From: Anaerolineaceae bacterium UBA4799
GTDB taxonomy: Bacteria; Chloroflexota; Anaerolineae; Anaerolineales; Anaerolineaceae
Length of the DNA: 52,062 nt
Assembly: GCA_002402725.1 (NCBI GenBank)
Contig: DHGL01000013.1
Span: 1-52,062, forward strand
Reading direction: 5' to 3'
Position 1 is the stretch's first letter. Each line of letters starts with the position of its first letter. Shown here in pieces: positions 17,654 through 25,496 of this stretch. Below the pieces are notes generated by a model. That model saw only the letters and a program-made list of their open reading frames with translations. It was not told the DNA's origin and did no database searches. Made by a program: the position numbers and the translations under genes.

Positions 17654-19886
17654 CTTTACCTTTCCAGATGGCGTTAAGCGCTTCCAGCGGAAGTGCCATT
17701 GTCTTATCCTTACTGCTTCCCGTGTTCCAGGTGATTACCAGTGATCGGCGGGCTCGAGTAATACCTACAAAGAGCAGGCGCAACCGTTCAGCGGCGTAAT
17801 CAACGCGCGCGTTTTCGGTGGCTTTGCCTTCAGGAGCGAATATCATAGCTTCATCCTCGGTCATTAAACCCGTGAGACGGTCAAGCAACTCCGCTTGCGG
17901 GTTGTAATTCTCGCGGATAAACCATTTTTCACCAATGTAGGTATCATGGGGTTGGGCTGAAGGAAAATCATAATTATTGACTGACATCAGGTAAACCCGG
18001 TCCCATTCCAGCCCTTTGGCTTTATGGTATGTTGAGATAAACACTTTTCCCTTGTGTGCGTCGGGGTCAAAACGCAGTTCCTCGTCGCTGAAACCGTTGA
18101 ATTTGCGAAAGTTCCCTGATATTTCCGCGAGTTCTACAGCATAATCTTTAAGCCCATATTCAGGGTGCAATTGAGCGCTGAATTCAAGCAGCAGCGCGAA
18201 TTTGTGTGCTAACGCGAGATCAGAAGGTTCTGAGAAAAGGTCATTGGAGATGCTAAGTACCAATTGGTCGATGGGTAGGAACGAAGCGTTCTGCCATCGT
18301 ATGAACCTTACGCGCAATTCCTCAAGTTCGGCAAGGAGAGTTTCTGAAGCGGTGACTGCTTCAAACCCCGCCTTCCAAGTCTTACCAGGCTGCGGGTAGA
18401 ACAATTCCTCAAGGCGCGCGTGTTTCTTTATGGACGAGAGCAGAGATTTAACCCCTTTGATTCCTTCTTCGTCCGAACTCTCCTTGGTCCATGCCAACTG
18501 GAGGGCTTGGACCAGCTTGTTGCTGTTGCCTGGATCATCCAGTGAAAGCAGTATCTTTTCAATGAGTGCGGCAACGCGGCGTGTGGATTGGCTGCTTTTT
18601 AATAATTCAACCAAGGGGATACCGGCGTTGTGCAGCGCTTCAGCTACTTTCTCTCCATACCAGCCGATGGGAGTGAGCACGGCTATAGTTTTATCCTGGT
18701 TGCCTGGCAACCAATTCAGAATATTCTCAACCACCCGTTTTATTTCCTCTTCCGGGGATGTTTTCATTTTTCTGATATAAACAGCGTTTGGTTGATCGGG
18801 TGGGTTCGGTTGGGGGTCATCGGGAGGAGTGGGTTCGATAAGGGGGTAATCGAGCGCGGAACGCAGCGCGGGAAGAGGATGCGATTCTCTTGTCCACTGG
18901 ATGAGAGAATTGGCCAACGTGATGATGCTATGATTTGACCTGCCGGAATGCGGCAGAGTCATTTCCATAACATCCTTTTCTTTAAGGAACGCTTTTAAGA
19001 ATTTTGGATCCGCGGTAGTGAAGGTTTCGTAGATCGCCTGGTTGGGATCACCCACACGCACCCAGTTGCCTTCAGTCCCAACGAGCAGACGCAGCATCTT
19101 TTCCTGCAGGTTGGAGGAATCCTGCGCCTCGTCTTCCAGGATGAAGGGCCAACGCTGGCGCAGGCGCTTTAGAAAATCATCATCATTCTGAAGCGCGGTG
19201 TACGCCAGGCGGATGAGGTCTGAGAAATCGAGCGCGCTACGGTATCGCAAACCGCGCTGGTACTGCTGGTAAACCTCAACCCCCATTTCAAGCATAGGAT
19301 TGGAACAATCATACTGCTGTATGCGGTGACGAATATCCTCAGGCTCCGCCTGCAGGTCTTTCGCCTGGCTGATGAAGTTCTGATTCAGCACTGAAACCAG
19401 GTTTGGAAAACCATTATGCTTGCGGCCAGCTGCGGCGGGGTCTGTATCTGGTTTAAGTAGATGAGTAGCGATCTCAGGGTGTAATCCGATATAAGCAATG
19501 GATATTTGCTCGATCATACGCTCGGATTCAACATCGTCAATAATTGAAAACTGGTTGGTCACACCGGCAAGGTCGGGTCTCTCCTGGATGATATCGTGCG
19601 CCAGACCGTGCAGCGTCCTGACACGGTAACTGACATTTTCCAATAAATGAGCCTCACGAACAAAACCACCAATTCGATTGAGAAAATTATCCACTGCCGA
19701 GTTGACCAGTGTTACGATGAGGATTTCCTGGTCGTTTTGTAAATCCCCGTTGAGAATCAACTGGGCGGCGAGATAGGATAATGTGTGCGTCTTCCCGCTG
19801 CCGGGAACTGCCGAGATCCCCATTTTTCCGTGCTTGTATTGCAGGATGCGGGTCTGGTTCAAACGCGGCTTAAACATCCGACCCAT
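17640..19886 (-). CDS. UvrD/AddA-like ATP-dependent helicase (no nuclease domain)
   Basis: 748 aa. All SF1A helicase motifs are present: Walker A 'AVPGSGKTHT' at 26-35, motif II 'DEAQD' in 'FILEDEAQDSSN', motif III 'RVGDPNQAIYETF', motif IV-like 'LPHSGRSNHS', motif V 'STYHKAKGLEWDRV', motif VI 'LLFVGITRARRSLVI'. The protein ends after motif VI with no RecB-type nuclease domain, unlike AddA or RecB. The start overlaps the upstream gene; ATG 19877 is an alternative to 19886, and both have GAGGG/GGG purine tracts upstream. Predicted role: the motor of a multi-subunit DNA-end-processing complex. Confidence 0.9.
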   Translation of the reverse strand: MGRMFKPRLNQTRILQYKHGKMGISAVPGSGKTHTLSYLAAQLILNGDLQNDQEILIVTLVNSAVDNFLNRIGGFVREAHLLENVSYRVRTLHGLAHDIIQERPDLAGVTNQFSIIDDVESERMIEQISIAYIGLHPEIATHLLKPDTDPAAAGRKHNGFPNLVSVLNQNFISQAKDLQAEPEDIRHRIQQYDCSNPMLEMGVEVYQQYQRGLRYRSALDFSDLIRLAYTALQNDDDFLKRLRQRWPFILEDEAQDSSNLQEKMLRLLVGTEGNWVRVGDPNQAIYETFTTADPKFLKAFLKEKDVMEMTLPHSGRSNHSIITLANSLIQWTRESHPLPALRSALDYPLIEPTPPDDPQPNPPDQPNAVYIRKMKTSPEEEIKRVVENILNWLPGNQDKTIAVLTPIGWYGEKVAEALHNAGIPLVELLKSSQSTRRVAALIEKILLSLDDPGNSNKLVQALQLAWTKESSDEEGIKGVKSLLSSIKKHARLEELFYPQPGKTWKAGFEAVTASETLLAELEELRVRFIRWQNASFLPIDQLVLSISNDLFSEPSDLALAHKFALLLEFSAQLHPEYGLKDYAVELAEISGNFRKFNGFSDEELRFDPDAHKGKVFISTYHKAKGLEWDRVYLMSVNNYDFPSAQPHDTYIGEKWFIRENYNPQAELLDRLTGLMTEDEAMIFAPEGKATENARVDYAAERLRLLFVGITRARRSLVITWNTGSSKDKTMALPLEALNAIWKGKDEAT

Positions 19887-22017
19887 CCCTCAGGCGCACG
19901 CATGAGCGCAGAACAGTTTGCAGTGCCTGCAACAGTTGACCACGTTCTTCAAGGCCATGCTCATTATAGTTGACGCTGCACATAAAAATATGGTCACTGC
20001 AGCGCCTGACTAACCCCATAACAATGCGGGCAAGTGTCAATTGATTATTGATATACTCATTTTCATCAGTCCATTTTTCACCGACAGGCCAGTTGCGATT
20101 GAGAACGTAGGGTTGCGTCAGGGGCTGCTCCAGCCTGGACCACCAGCCGTTAGAGCCGATGTCGACCCAGAACTGGTACTTCACCGGCCGGTTGCGCATC
20201 AAGAAAGAGTAAGCAGGAGACAGGAAAACCACATCTGCGTCATTCAGCGCCAGGGAAGGCGGGTAAGCTTGAGAAGAGAGCAACCCCTTTTGCAGCACCC
20301 GGGTGAATTCCTCGCCCGACCCCGATAATTTTGTTTTATCACCCGGTTGATAAATCTTTCTGAATTCCCGGCAGGATTCGATCAGACGGCTGATGGCCGT
20401 CGCGGCATCATAATCATTGTGAAAACCAAAACCGGGTTGAGAAAGACATTCCCCAAAAAGACGACTAATCCATAGATCAAGTTCATTCCTTCCTTGTTCA
20501 AGATTCTCCTGGAGCCAGGTATGCAGCCGCTCGTAATATTCGCCAACACGAAAGGAGATGCGCGATTGCATATCGATCTGGAGCCCCTGGTAGGATAATA
20601 ACTGAAACCCTGCGTTTCCAGCCTTGAAAAGGGTGCGAGAAAGCAGGTCAGCGCGTACAAAATCACAATCAGCAATCACCATGGTAAAAGCTGACCTCGC
20701 CTGCTGCATTGAGGGTTTACGCTGCCATGAAGGATGTGCCATTTCGGCCAGCGTGAGAACCGCCTGAACTGCGGGTTCATCGTGTAAACTGCGTGAAGGA
20801 CGGTAGGTCGTGAAAGGGATACCCGCGTTTGACAAGCGGTTGGCAAAAGAAAAACGTAAGGCATCGCTGAGATACGGTGTGAGAATGGCGATTTCGCCGG
20901 GGTTTATTGAATCCTGTTTTAAAAGCGTCTCAATTTCACCTGTGACCCAATCGAGCACTTCAGGATAAAAGCGGAATGTCTGGATGGTATAGCTACTTTG
21001 CATTCCTTTGGATTCGGTCGCAATTATGCGATGCTCAAGGATGCTTTCATGCAGCGCAGATTCGAGACTTTGCAGTGGACTGGTCTGAACCAGCGAGGAT
21101 GTCATTCGTATTTGTCCGGTGCATTTTTCAGCCAAACGCTGAGCGCTGGTAGTGTCCGCGCCTAAAAAGGAACGATAGCCTCCGCCTTCATCCTGAATCA
21201 GAAGAGCAGAATCAAGGTTGGGAAGCAATTCAGCCACGAAATCATGTGCGATGGGAAAGTCTTCTTCAATATTGTCGTATATGAGATGTCGAAAGGTGCT
21301 GTAGAGATGCTGCTTGCAGAGCAGCGAAGGCCATAATTTTTCACAAAAAATGGACAATTGAAGTGAAAAATCCAGAAAGTTTTTCGCAAGGCAGAACTGC
21401 CGGAACATTAACGCGCATTCCTGCGCCTGCTCGTAGATATTGTTTTTTGAGGTTTTCCCCGCCCAGGCGGATGAAAGGCGATTGGCAATCTCAGCTGGGG
21501 GGAAACCCACCACGGCGGATTTGTTGAGATTATCCAGTATCTGACTGTATAGCCGGTTTGGGTCAATGGTGAGGCTTTCAAAATAACCCTGTTCCAGCAA
21601 AGGCTCGACAATACCCGCCAGGTAGTACTGGGCATTCTCCATGTTGAGAAAGTGTGGGGATTCAGCGGCTCGAAAACCCGCGTCAGCGGCGATGAGCGGC
21701 CAGAAAAGAGAAACTATGCGCTGTGCCAACCCGTTAAATGTGAGCAATTGCGGCTGGCTGCCTGCCGGGAAATCTGGCGCGTGGATGAGTCTGTAATATT
21801 CAGCTGCAAGACGCCGTTGTGGCACGAGCACCAGGATGCTATCGCCATCGATGCCATTTTCTACTAAGTACCGCATGCGCAGCACACCCGCAGTAGACTT
21901 GCCGGTTCCGGCTTTACCCGTTAAAAGCCGACTGCCCGTAATAGGGGCAGTAACCACCGCGGATTGATTCTCCGTGAGCATGTGATTAGCAGGAAATCCT
22001 GGCTGAAATGGACTCAA
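19870..22017 (-). CDS. Degenerate UvrD/AddB-like helicase-fold protein
   Basis: 715 aa from TTG 22017, which overlaps the preceding TGA (TTGA); ATG 21981 is the alternative. Walker A is intact ('GKAGTGKST', residues 34-42) after a Q-like motif 'LTENQSAVV'. The later helicase motifs are eroded: motif II reads 'LIYDNIEEDFP' instead of VDEAQD, motif III 'LLIQDEGGGYRSFLGAD' lacks the GDxxQ, motif V is 'VVFLSPAYSFLMRN', and motif VI lacks TRAR. This pattern recalls the inactive helicase half of AddB or RecC, which scans rather than drives translocation. It has no nuclease domain; the separate Fe-S nuclease two genes on may supply it. Confidence 0.75.
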   Translation of the reverse strand: MSPFQPGFPANHMLTENQSAVVTAPITGSRLLTGKAGTGKSTAGVLRMRYLVENGIDGDSILVLVPQRRLAAEYYRLIHAPDFPAGSQPQLLTFNGLAQRIVSLFWPLIAADAGFRAAESPHFLNMENAQYYLAGIVEPLLEQGYFESLTIDPNRLYSQILDNLNKSAVVGFPPAEIANRLSSAWAGKTSKNNIYEQAQECALMFRQFCLAKNFLDFSLQLSIFCEKLWPSLLCKQHLYSTFRHLIYDNIEEDFPIAHDFVAELLPNLDSALLIQDEGGGYRSFLGADTTSAQRLAEKCTGQIRMTSSLVQTSPLQSLESALHESILEHRIIATESKGMQSSYTIQTFRFYPEVLDWVTGEIETLLKQDSINPGEIAILTPYLSDALRFSFANRLSNAGIPFTTYRPSRSLHDEPAVQAVLTLAEMAHPSWQRKPSMQQARSAFTMVIADCDFVRADLLSRTLFKAGNAGFQLLSYQGLQIDMQSRISFRVGEYYERLHTWLQENLEQGRNELDLWISRLFGECLSQPGFGFHNDYDAATAISRLIESCREFRKIYQPGDKTKLSGSGEEFTRVLQKGLLSSQAYPPSLALNDADVVFLSPAYSFLMRNRPVKYQFWVDIGSNGWWSRLEQPLTQPYVLNRNWPVGEKWTDENEYINNQLTLARIVMGLVRRCSDHIFMCSVNYNEHGLEERGQLLQALQTVLRSCVRLRDGSDV

Positions 22018-22589
22018 TACGGCATCCCGGCAATGGCGTGCAATACAGCCCTGGTGAGCAGGGCATCGGCGGAAGACCGGTGGGCATTGGGCAAGGCAAT
22101 TTGAAAGAAAGCGCCGGCCTCAGCGAGTTTAAAGTAACGGTAAGATTTACGGAACGGGTCCCATTCCCCACGAAAATCTGAGAACAACTGCATCACATCC
22201 AGGAAATCCAGCCTTTCACGCCAGGGTAATCGGTATCGCAGATGGGTTTGTTCCATCATCCTGGCATCAAAGGATGAATTGTAAGCAGCGATTGTTCTTC
22301 CGTATAAAATTGACCTGAGCTGCGGCCAGAGGATTGGCCAGGGGTGAGCATCCATTACTTTTCGGTTGGAAATCCCATGAATCTTTTCCGCTTCCACTGG
22401 AATGGGGATGGTTGGTTTGACCATTTTTGAGAAAAGTTCGGTGCCGTCGTGGTCGATAACGGAAACCTCGATGATCTCATCACCTTTGGTAATGCCTGTT
22501 GTTTCTGTGTCCAGGTAGACGGGTTTGAGGGTCAGTTTCTGCCGCGCAATTTCGCGCACGTGCTTCTGATGGTCAGTCAGTATTGTCAA
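22014..22589 (-). CDS. DnaQ-like 3'-5' exonuclease (DEDDh)
   Basis: 191 aa from TTG 22589 with SD AGGA 8 nt upstream; no ATG fits better. Exo I motif 'YLDTETTGI' (Asp27, Glu29), Exo II 'AYNSSFDARMM', Exo III 'HRSSADALLT' with the His-x4-Asp of the DEDDh class. Stand-alone members proofread, trim 3' ends or degrade RNA. It lies 16 nt after the lipoprotein gene and its stop overlaps the next start by 4 nt, so it is part of the helicase-nuclease transcript. Confidence 0.88.
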   Translation of the reverse strand: MTILTDHQKHVREIARQKLTLKPVYLDTETTGITKGDEIIEVSVIDHDGTELFSKMVKPTIPIPVEAEKIHGISNRKVMDAHPWPILWPQLRSILYGRTIAAYNSSFDARMMEQTHLRYRLPWRERLDFLDVMQLFSDFRGEWDPFRKSYRYFKLAEAGAFFQIALPNAHRSSADALLTRAVLHAIAGMPY

Positions 22590-22605
22590 TGGAGATGTCC
22601 TTTAA

Positions 22606-23454
22606 CTATTGAAGAGTCCAAAGAGAGATCTCATCCAGGAGCACGGTGAAGTTAGGGTCTTCGAACGCTGATGCAAAGGCACCGATGTAACCTTTCTCAG
22701 TGATACCTTTATCTGTAAGTTCCTTCACCAGTGAGCCGTTGATGTAGAGGCGGAAAGTGTCTTCATTTGCCATCACTCCAAGGTGATTTACCTGGTTACT
22801 ACCCGCGTTGATCCTTGATTCCGGCGTCCAATTCAACAGGGTATTGGAACCCGAGTTATCCCAACGTAAGAAATAATATTGACCATTGCAGGACACGCCA
22901 AAATAGTAACCGATACCATCACTGTAAGTTGGCGCGCGGAATACCAGACCATACTGGTCGGTTCCGCTGCAGGAAGATGTGCGGAAGCTACCCTCCAGAT
23001 ACAGGTTTTTCGGATTTCTGGAAGTCAGCCGCCATCTTTTACCCGCGTTGATAGCGAGGCTCTTAAACACCATGGAGCCGTTTTCAACCTTGATGAGCAT
23101 GCCGTCATCCTGGTAGGGAGTCGCCAGACCAAATGAGACCCCATTAGAAAAGGTATCTGAAAATCCAGGTGTACCCAGGGTCAACACGGGGTCATTCGCA
23201 GGAGCGGTGATGGTTGCTGTCGGCGTAGCAGTGTCTGTGGGTAACGGGGTGAGGGTGGGGGTCTCAGTTGACATTCCTGTTTCGTCGGTCGGAAGCGGCG
23301 GGTTAGTGGGTATCACGGCTGTTTGCGCCGCGAATAATGTTGCCGCTACCCTGGTGGCGACCATTTCCTGGTCATTTGGAGTTTTTATCAGAGGAAAATT
23401 GCACGCGGTGAGTACGAATAACAATAAACCAATGACAAATGCAAGTTTTTTCAT
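22606..23454 (-). CDS. Lipoprotein with Thr/Pro linker and LamG-like domain
   Basis: 282 aa from ATG 23454, which has SD GAGG 5 nt upstream; a TTG at 23472 lacks one. The signal 'KKLAFVIGLLLFVLTAC' gives a lipobox Cys near residue 18. A Thr/Pro-rich stretch (about 47-85) is followed by a concanavalin/LamG-like beta-sandwich of about 190 residues ('GFSDTFSNGVSFG', 'GLVFRAPTYSDGIGYYFGVS', 'FRLYINGSLVKEL'), a fold often used to bind carbohydrate. It is the first gene of the transcript that continues into the DNA-processing genes, which may be only an accident of gene packing. Confidence 0.8.
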   Translation of the reverse strand: MKKLAFVIGLLLFVLTACNFPLIKTPNDQEMVATRVAATLFAAQTAVIPTNPPLPTDETGMSTETPTLTPLPTDTATPTATITAPANDPVLTLGTPGFSDTFSNGVSFGLATPYQDDGMLIKVENGSMVFKSLAINAGKRWRLTSRNPKNLYLEGSFRTSSCSGTDQYGLVFRAPTYSDGIGYYFGVSCNGQYYFLRWDNSGSNTLLNWTPESRINAGSNQVNHLGVMANEDTFRLYINGSLVKELTDKGITEKGYIGAFASAFEDPNFTVLLDEISLWTLQ

Positions 23455-23477
23455 CAATACCTCATTTTTCAATTTCT

Positions 23478-23483
23478 ATTATA
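23478..23483 (-). promoter_or_regulatory. -10 element for the lipoprotein/exonuclease/helicase transcript
   Basis: TATAAT on the minus strand, 23 nt before the lipoprotein ATG; no convincing -35. It is the only obvious core promoter element ahead of the run of genes ending with recJ. Confidence 0.45.
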
Positions 23484-23541
23484 GTCTCTGTCGCTGTGAA
23501 TTGTGGTACACGGACAAGAAAATTTACAGTCATCCCTACAG

Positions 23542-23547
23542 TATAAT
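23542..23547 (+). promoter_or_regulatory. -10 element for the baseplate-J-like/ruvX/mltG transcript
   Basis: TATAAT lies only 12 nt before ATG 23560, so the transcript would have a leader of about six nucleotides or none, and no SD precedes the ATG. A TTTACA at 23523-23528 is too close (13 bp) for a standard -35. Confidence 0.45.
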
Positions 23548-23559
23548 TCTGTAAACCTT

Positions 23560-25062
23560 ATGAAAACGGTAATCCTGCAAGTAGAAGCCTATGATAATGT
23601 CGCTTCAATCCGCGATAAAATCATCGGGTCCAGGGCAGAAAGGATACTGCTGGTCATTCCCCGGCAAAAACGGGCATTCCCAAATAGGGTTGAACTTACC
23701 CTTTTATCACGCCTGGCGCAAGAAAACGGTGCCGCCTTTGCGCTTGTCAGCCGCAGCGACATCACCCGAGAATACGCTGAGAGTTTAGGTATAACCGTTT
23801 TTGGGTCAATCCCCGAGGCGCAAAAGGGCGAGTGGCAACTGGTTGATGAACCTGTAAACCTGGCGGCTCGTTTCCGCGGGAAAGAGGGCGTACTCAGAAT
23901 GCGCGAGGATCTGCCAATGGCAGCCACGACAAGGTCTCCTCACCCCATAATCCGGTTATCGATGATATCCATGTCTATTCTTGCGATTTTTGCATTGCTG
24001 ATTTTCCTCATTCCATCAGCCACCATAGTTGTGTACCCAGAACCTGAAACCCAGTCGGTTACAGTAGACATCCGCGCATCCACAGCAATCTCGCATTCGA
24101 GTGTCACAGGTCTATTACCGGCGATGGAAGAGCCCTTATCCGTATCCGGCCAAAAAACGCTTACCAGCACAGGTTCGATTACGATAGGCACGGAAAAAGC
24201 GCGCGGAGAAGTTACGGTGCGCAATTTGACCACCGAAGCGCAAGAGATCCCTGAAGGCGCGTCCTTTGTGACAGGCGGAGAACAGAAATTGAGGTATATC
24301 GTTGTTGCCAGTGTGAATCTGCCTGCTGAAAGCAAAGGAGTTATCGTTCCGGTGGAGGCTTTATTGCCAGGCATCGAGGGTAACATTGGACCCGGGATGA
24401 TCACGCTTCTAGAAGGGAGCAGCGGCTTGAAGGTCGAGGTGACCAATGAAGCACCGATAACCGGAGGCGCGTCCAAAAGTGTCAACTCACCAACCGAAGG
24501 AGACTATCTACTCGCACACAGGTTGCTCTTAAGTGAACTGGAGGAAAAGGCATTGAAGGCGATTGAAAACGGCAGTTCACAAGAGAAAACACCTGTTCCA
24601 GGTAGTCTAAAATTATTCCGGGTGGAATCAGAAGAACGAGAGAACCCGGTCGGAGAGCCTTCAGATACGGTCACACTGAATATGACAGCAGCCTATACGG
24701 TACTCGTCTATGACACAATTGAATTAATTACCCTGGTGGAGGATGTGCTGAACTTCTCAATACCCGAGGGCTACCACGATGCTGAAACCCCCACAAGTAT
24801 CATTAATCAGGAGGAAGTCACAATTGACGCGGAGGGAGAAGCCTCCTGGCAGGTAACCGCTAGCCGCCAGGTTCTGAAGGACATTGAAAAACAGCCATTG
24901 ATTATGATGCTCAGAGGAATGGAAAGATCAGAGGCAATCAAAAGACTCAATGAAGAGATCACGAATGTCAAAGAAGCCGAAGTACAGACCTTTTTGAAGT
25001 GGTGGCCCTGGCTGCCTTTCTTCACTGGCCGCATTAACCTGGTTGAAGGGGTCAGCGGATAA
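23560..25062 (+). CDS. Membrane-anchored baseplate J-like protein
   Basis: 500 aa from ATG 23560. About 140 N-terminal residues look cytoplasmic ('ILLVIPRQKRAFPNRVELTL'), then one membrane segment about 150-170 ('LSMISMSILAIFALLIFLIP'), then a large external beta-rich region. The middle ('ARGEVTVRNLTTEAQEIPEG', 'LLPGIEGNIGPGMI') resembles baseplate J/gp47 proteins of phage tails and contractile injection systems, but no other tail or injection genes are near. It is conserved in position with ruvX and mltG. The function is unknown. The stop overlaps the ruvX start (TAATG). Confidence 0.7.
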   Translation: MKTVILQVEAYDNVASIRDKIIGSRAERILLVIPRQKRAFPNRVELTLLSRLAQENGAAFALVSRSDITREYAESLGITVFGSIPEAQKGEWQLVDEPVNLAARFRGKEGVLRMREDLPMAATTRSPHPIIRLSMISMSILAIFALLIFLIPSATIVVYPEPETQSVTVDIRASTAISHSSVTGLLPAMEEPLSVSGQKTLTSTGSITIGTEKARGEVTVRNLTTEAQEIPEGASFVTGGEQKLRYIVVASVNLPAESKGVIVPVEALLPGIEGNIGPGMITLLEGSSGLKVEVTNEAPITGGASKSVNSPTEGDYLLAHRLLLSELEEKALKAIENGSSQEKTPVPGSLKLFRVESEERENPVGEPSDTVTLNMTAAYTVLVYDTIELITLVEDVLNFSIPEGYHDAETPTSIINQEEVTIDAEGEASWQVTASRQVLKDIEKQPLIMMLRGMERSEAIKRLNEEITNVKEAEVQTFLKWWPWLPFFTGRINLVEGVSG

Positions 25063-25496
25063 TGGGTAGAGTACTGGCGGTTGACCCTGGTGAAAAACGC
25101 TTAGGGATTGCTATCAGCGATCCGTTCTGCCTTCTGGCAACACCTCTGACAGTAATCAAACATGAGAACATGACAACCGATTGCCGGAAGATCATTGACT
25201 TATGCGAACAAAATGATGTTGGCCTGATTCTGATCGGACAGGCGCTTTCATCAAGTGGTGATGAAAATGCGCATATCAGGCATACCCACAAACTGGCGCA
25301 AACGATTGCTTTATTGTCAACTTTGCCGGTACTCTTTTGGGATGAAAGCGAAAGCACCAACATGGCTAAGCGAGCCGCCATTGATATGGGAATGAAGAAA
25401 AAAAAGCGCGCCGGTCACCTGGATGACCTCGCCGCCGCAGTCATCCTGCAATCTTACCTTGACGTACAACAGGGCAGGAGTGCTGATGAAGCATAG
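25062..25496 (+). CDS. ruvX: Holliday junction resolvase-like / pre-16S rRNA nuclease RuvX (YqgF)
   Basis: 144 aa, usual length. RNase H-like start 'RVLAVDPGEKRLGIAISDP' with the first catalytic Asp8; 'LILIGQAL', the acidic 'FWDESEST', and the C-terminal 'HLDDLAAAVILQ' carrying the last Asp. In E. coli YqgF is an essential nuclease for 16S rRNA 5' maturation; a role in recombination is also proposed. It overlaps both neighbours by a few bases, as is typical of a coupled ruvX-mltG pair. Confidence 0.92.
   Translation: MGRVLAVDPGEKRLGIAISDPFCLLATPLTVIKHENMTTDCRKIIDLCEQNDVGLILIGQALSSSGDENAHIRHTHKLAQTIALLSTLPVLFWDESESTNMAKRAAIDMGMKKKKRAGHLDDLAAAVILQSYLDVQQGRSADEA

Noticed and set aside
23940..24485. 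181-codon minus-strand open frame
   Set aside because: Antisense to the baseplate-J-like gene, with no ribosome site.
23560..25062. Prophage or contractile injection system marker
   Set aside because: Only one baseplate-J-like protein, with an N-terminal membrane anchor, between housekeeping genes; no other tail, capsid or integrase genes.
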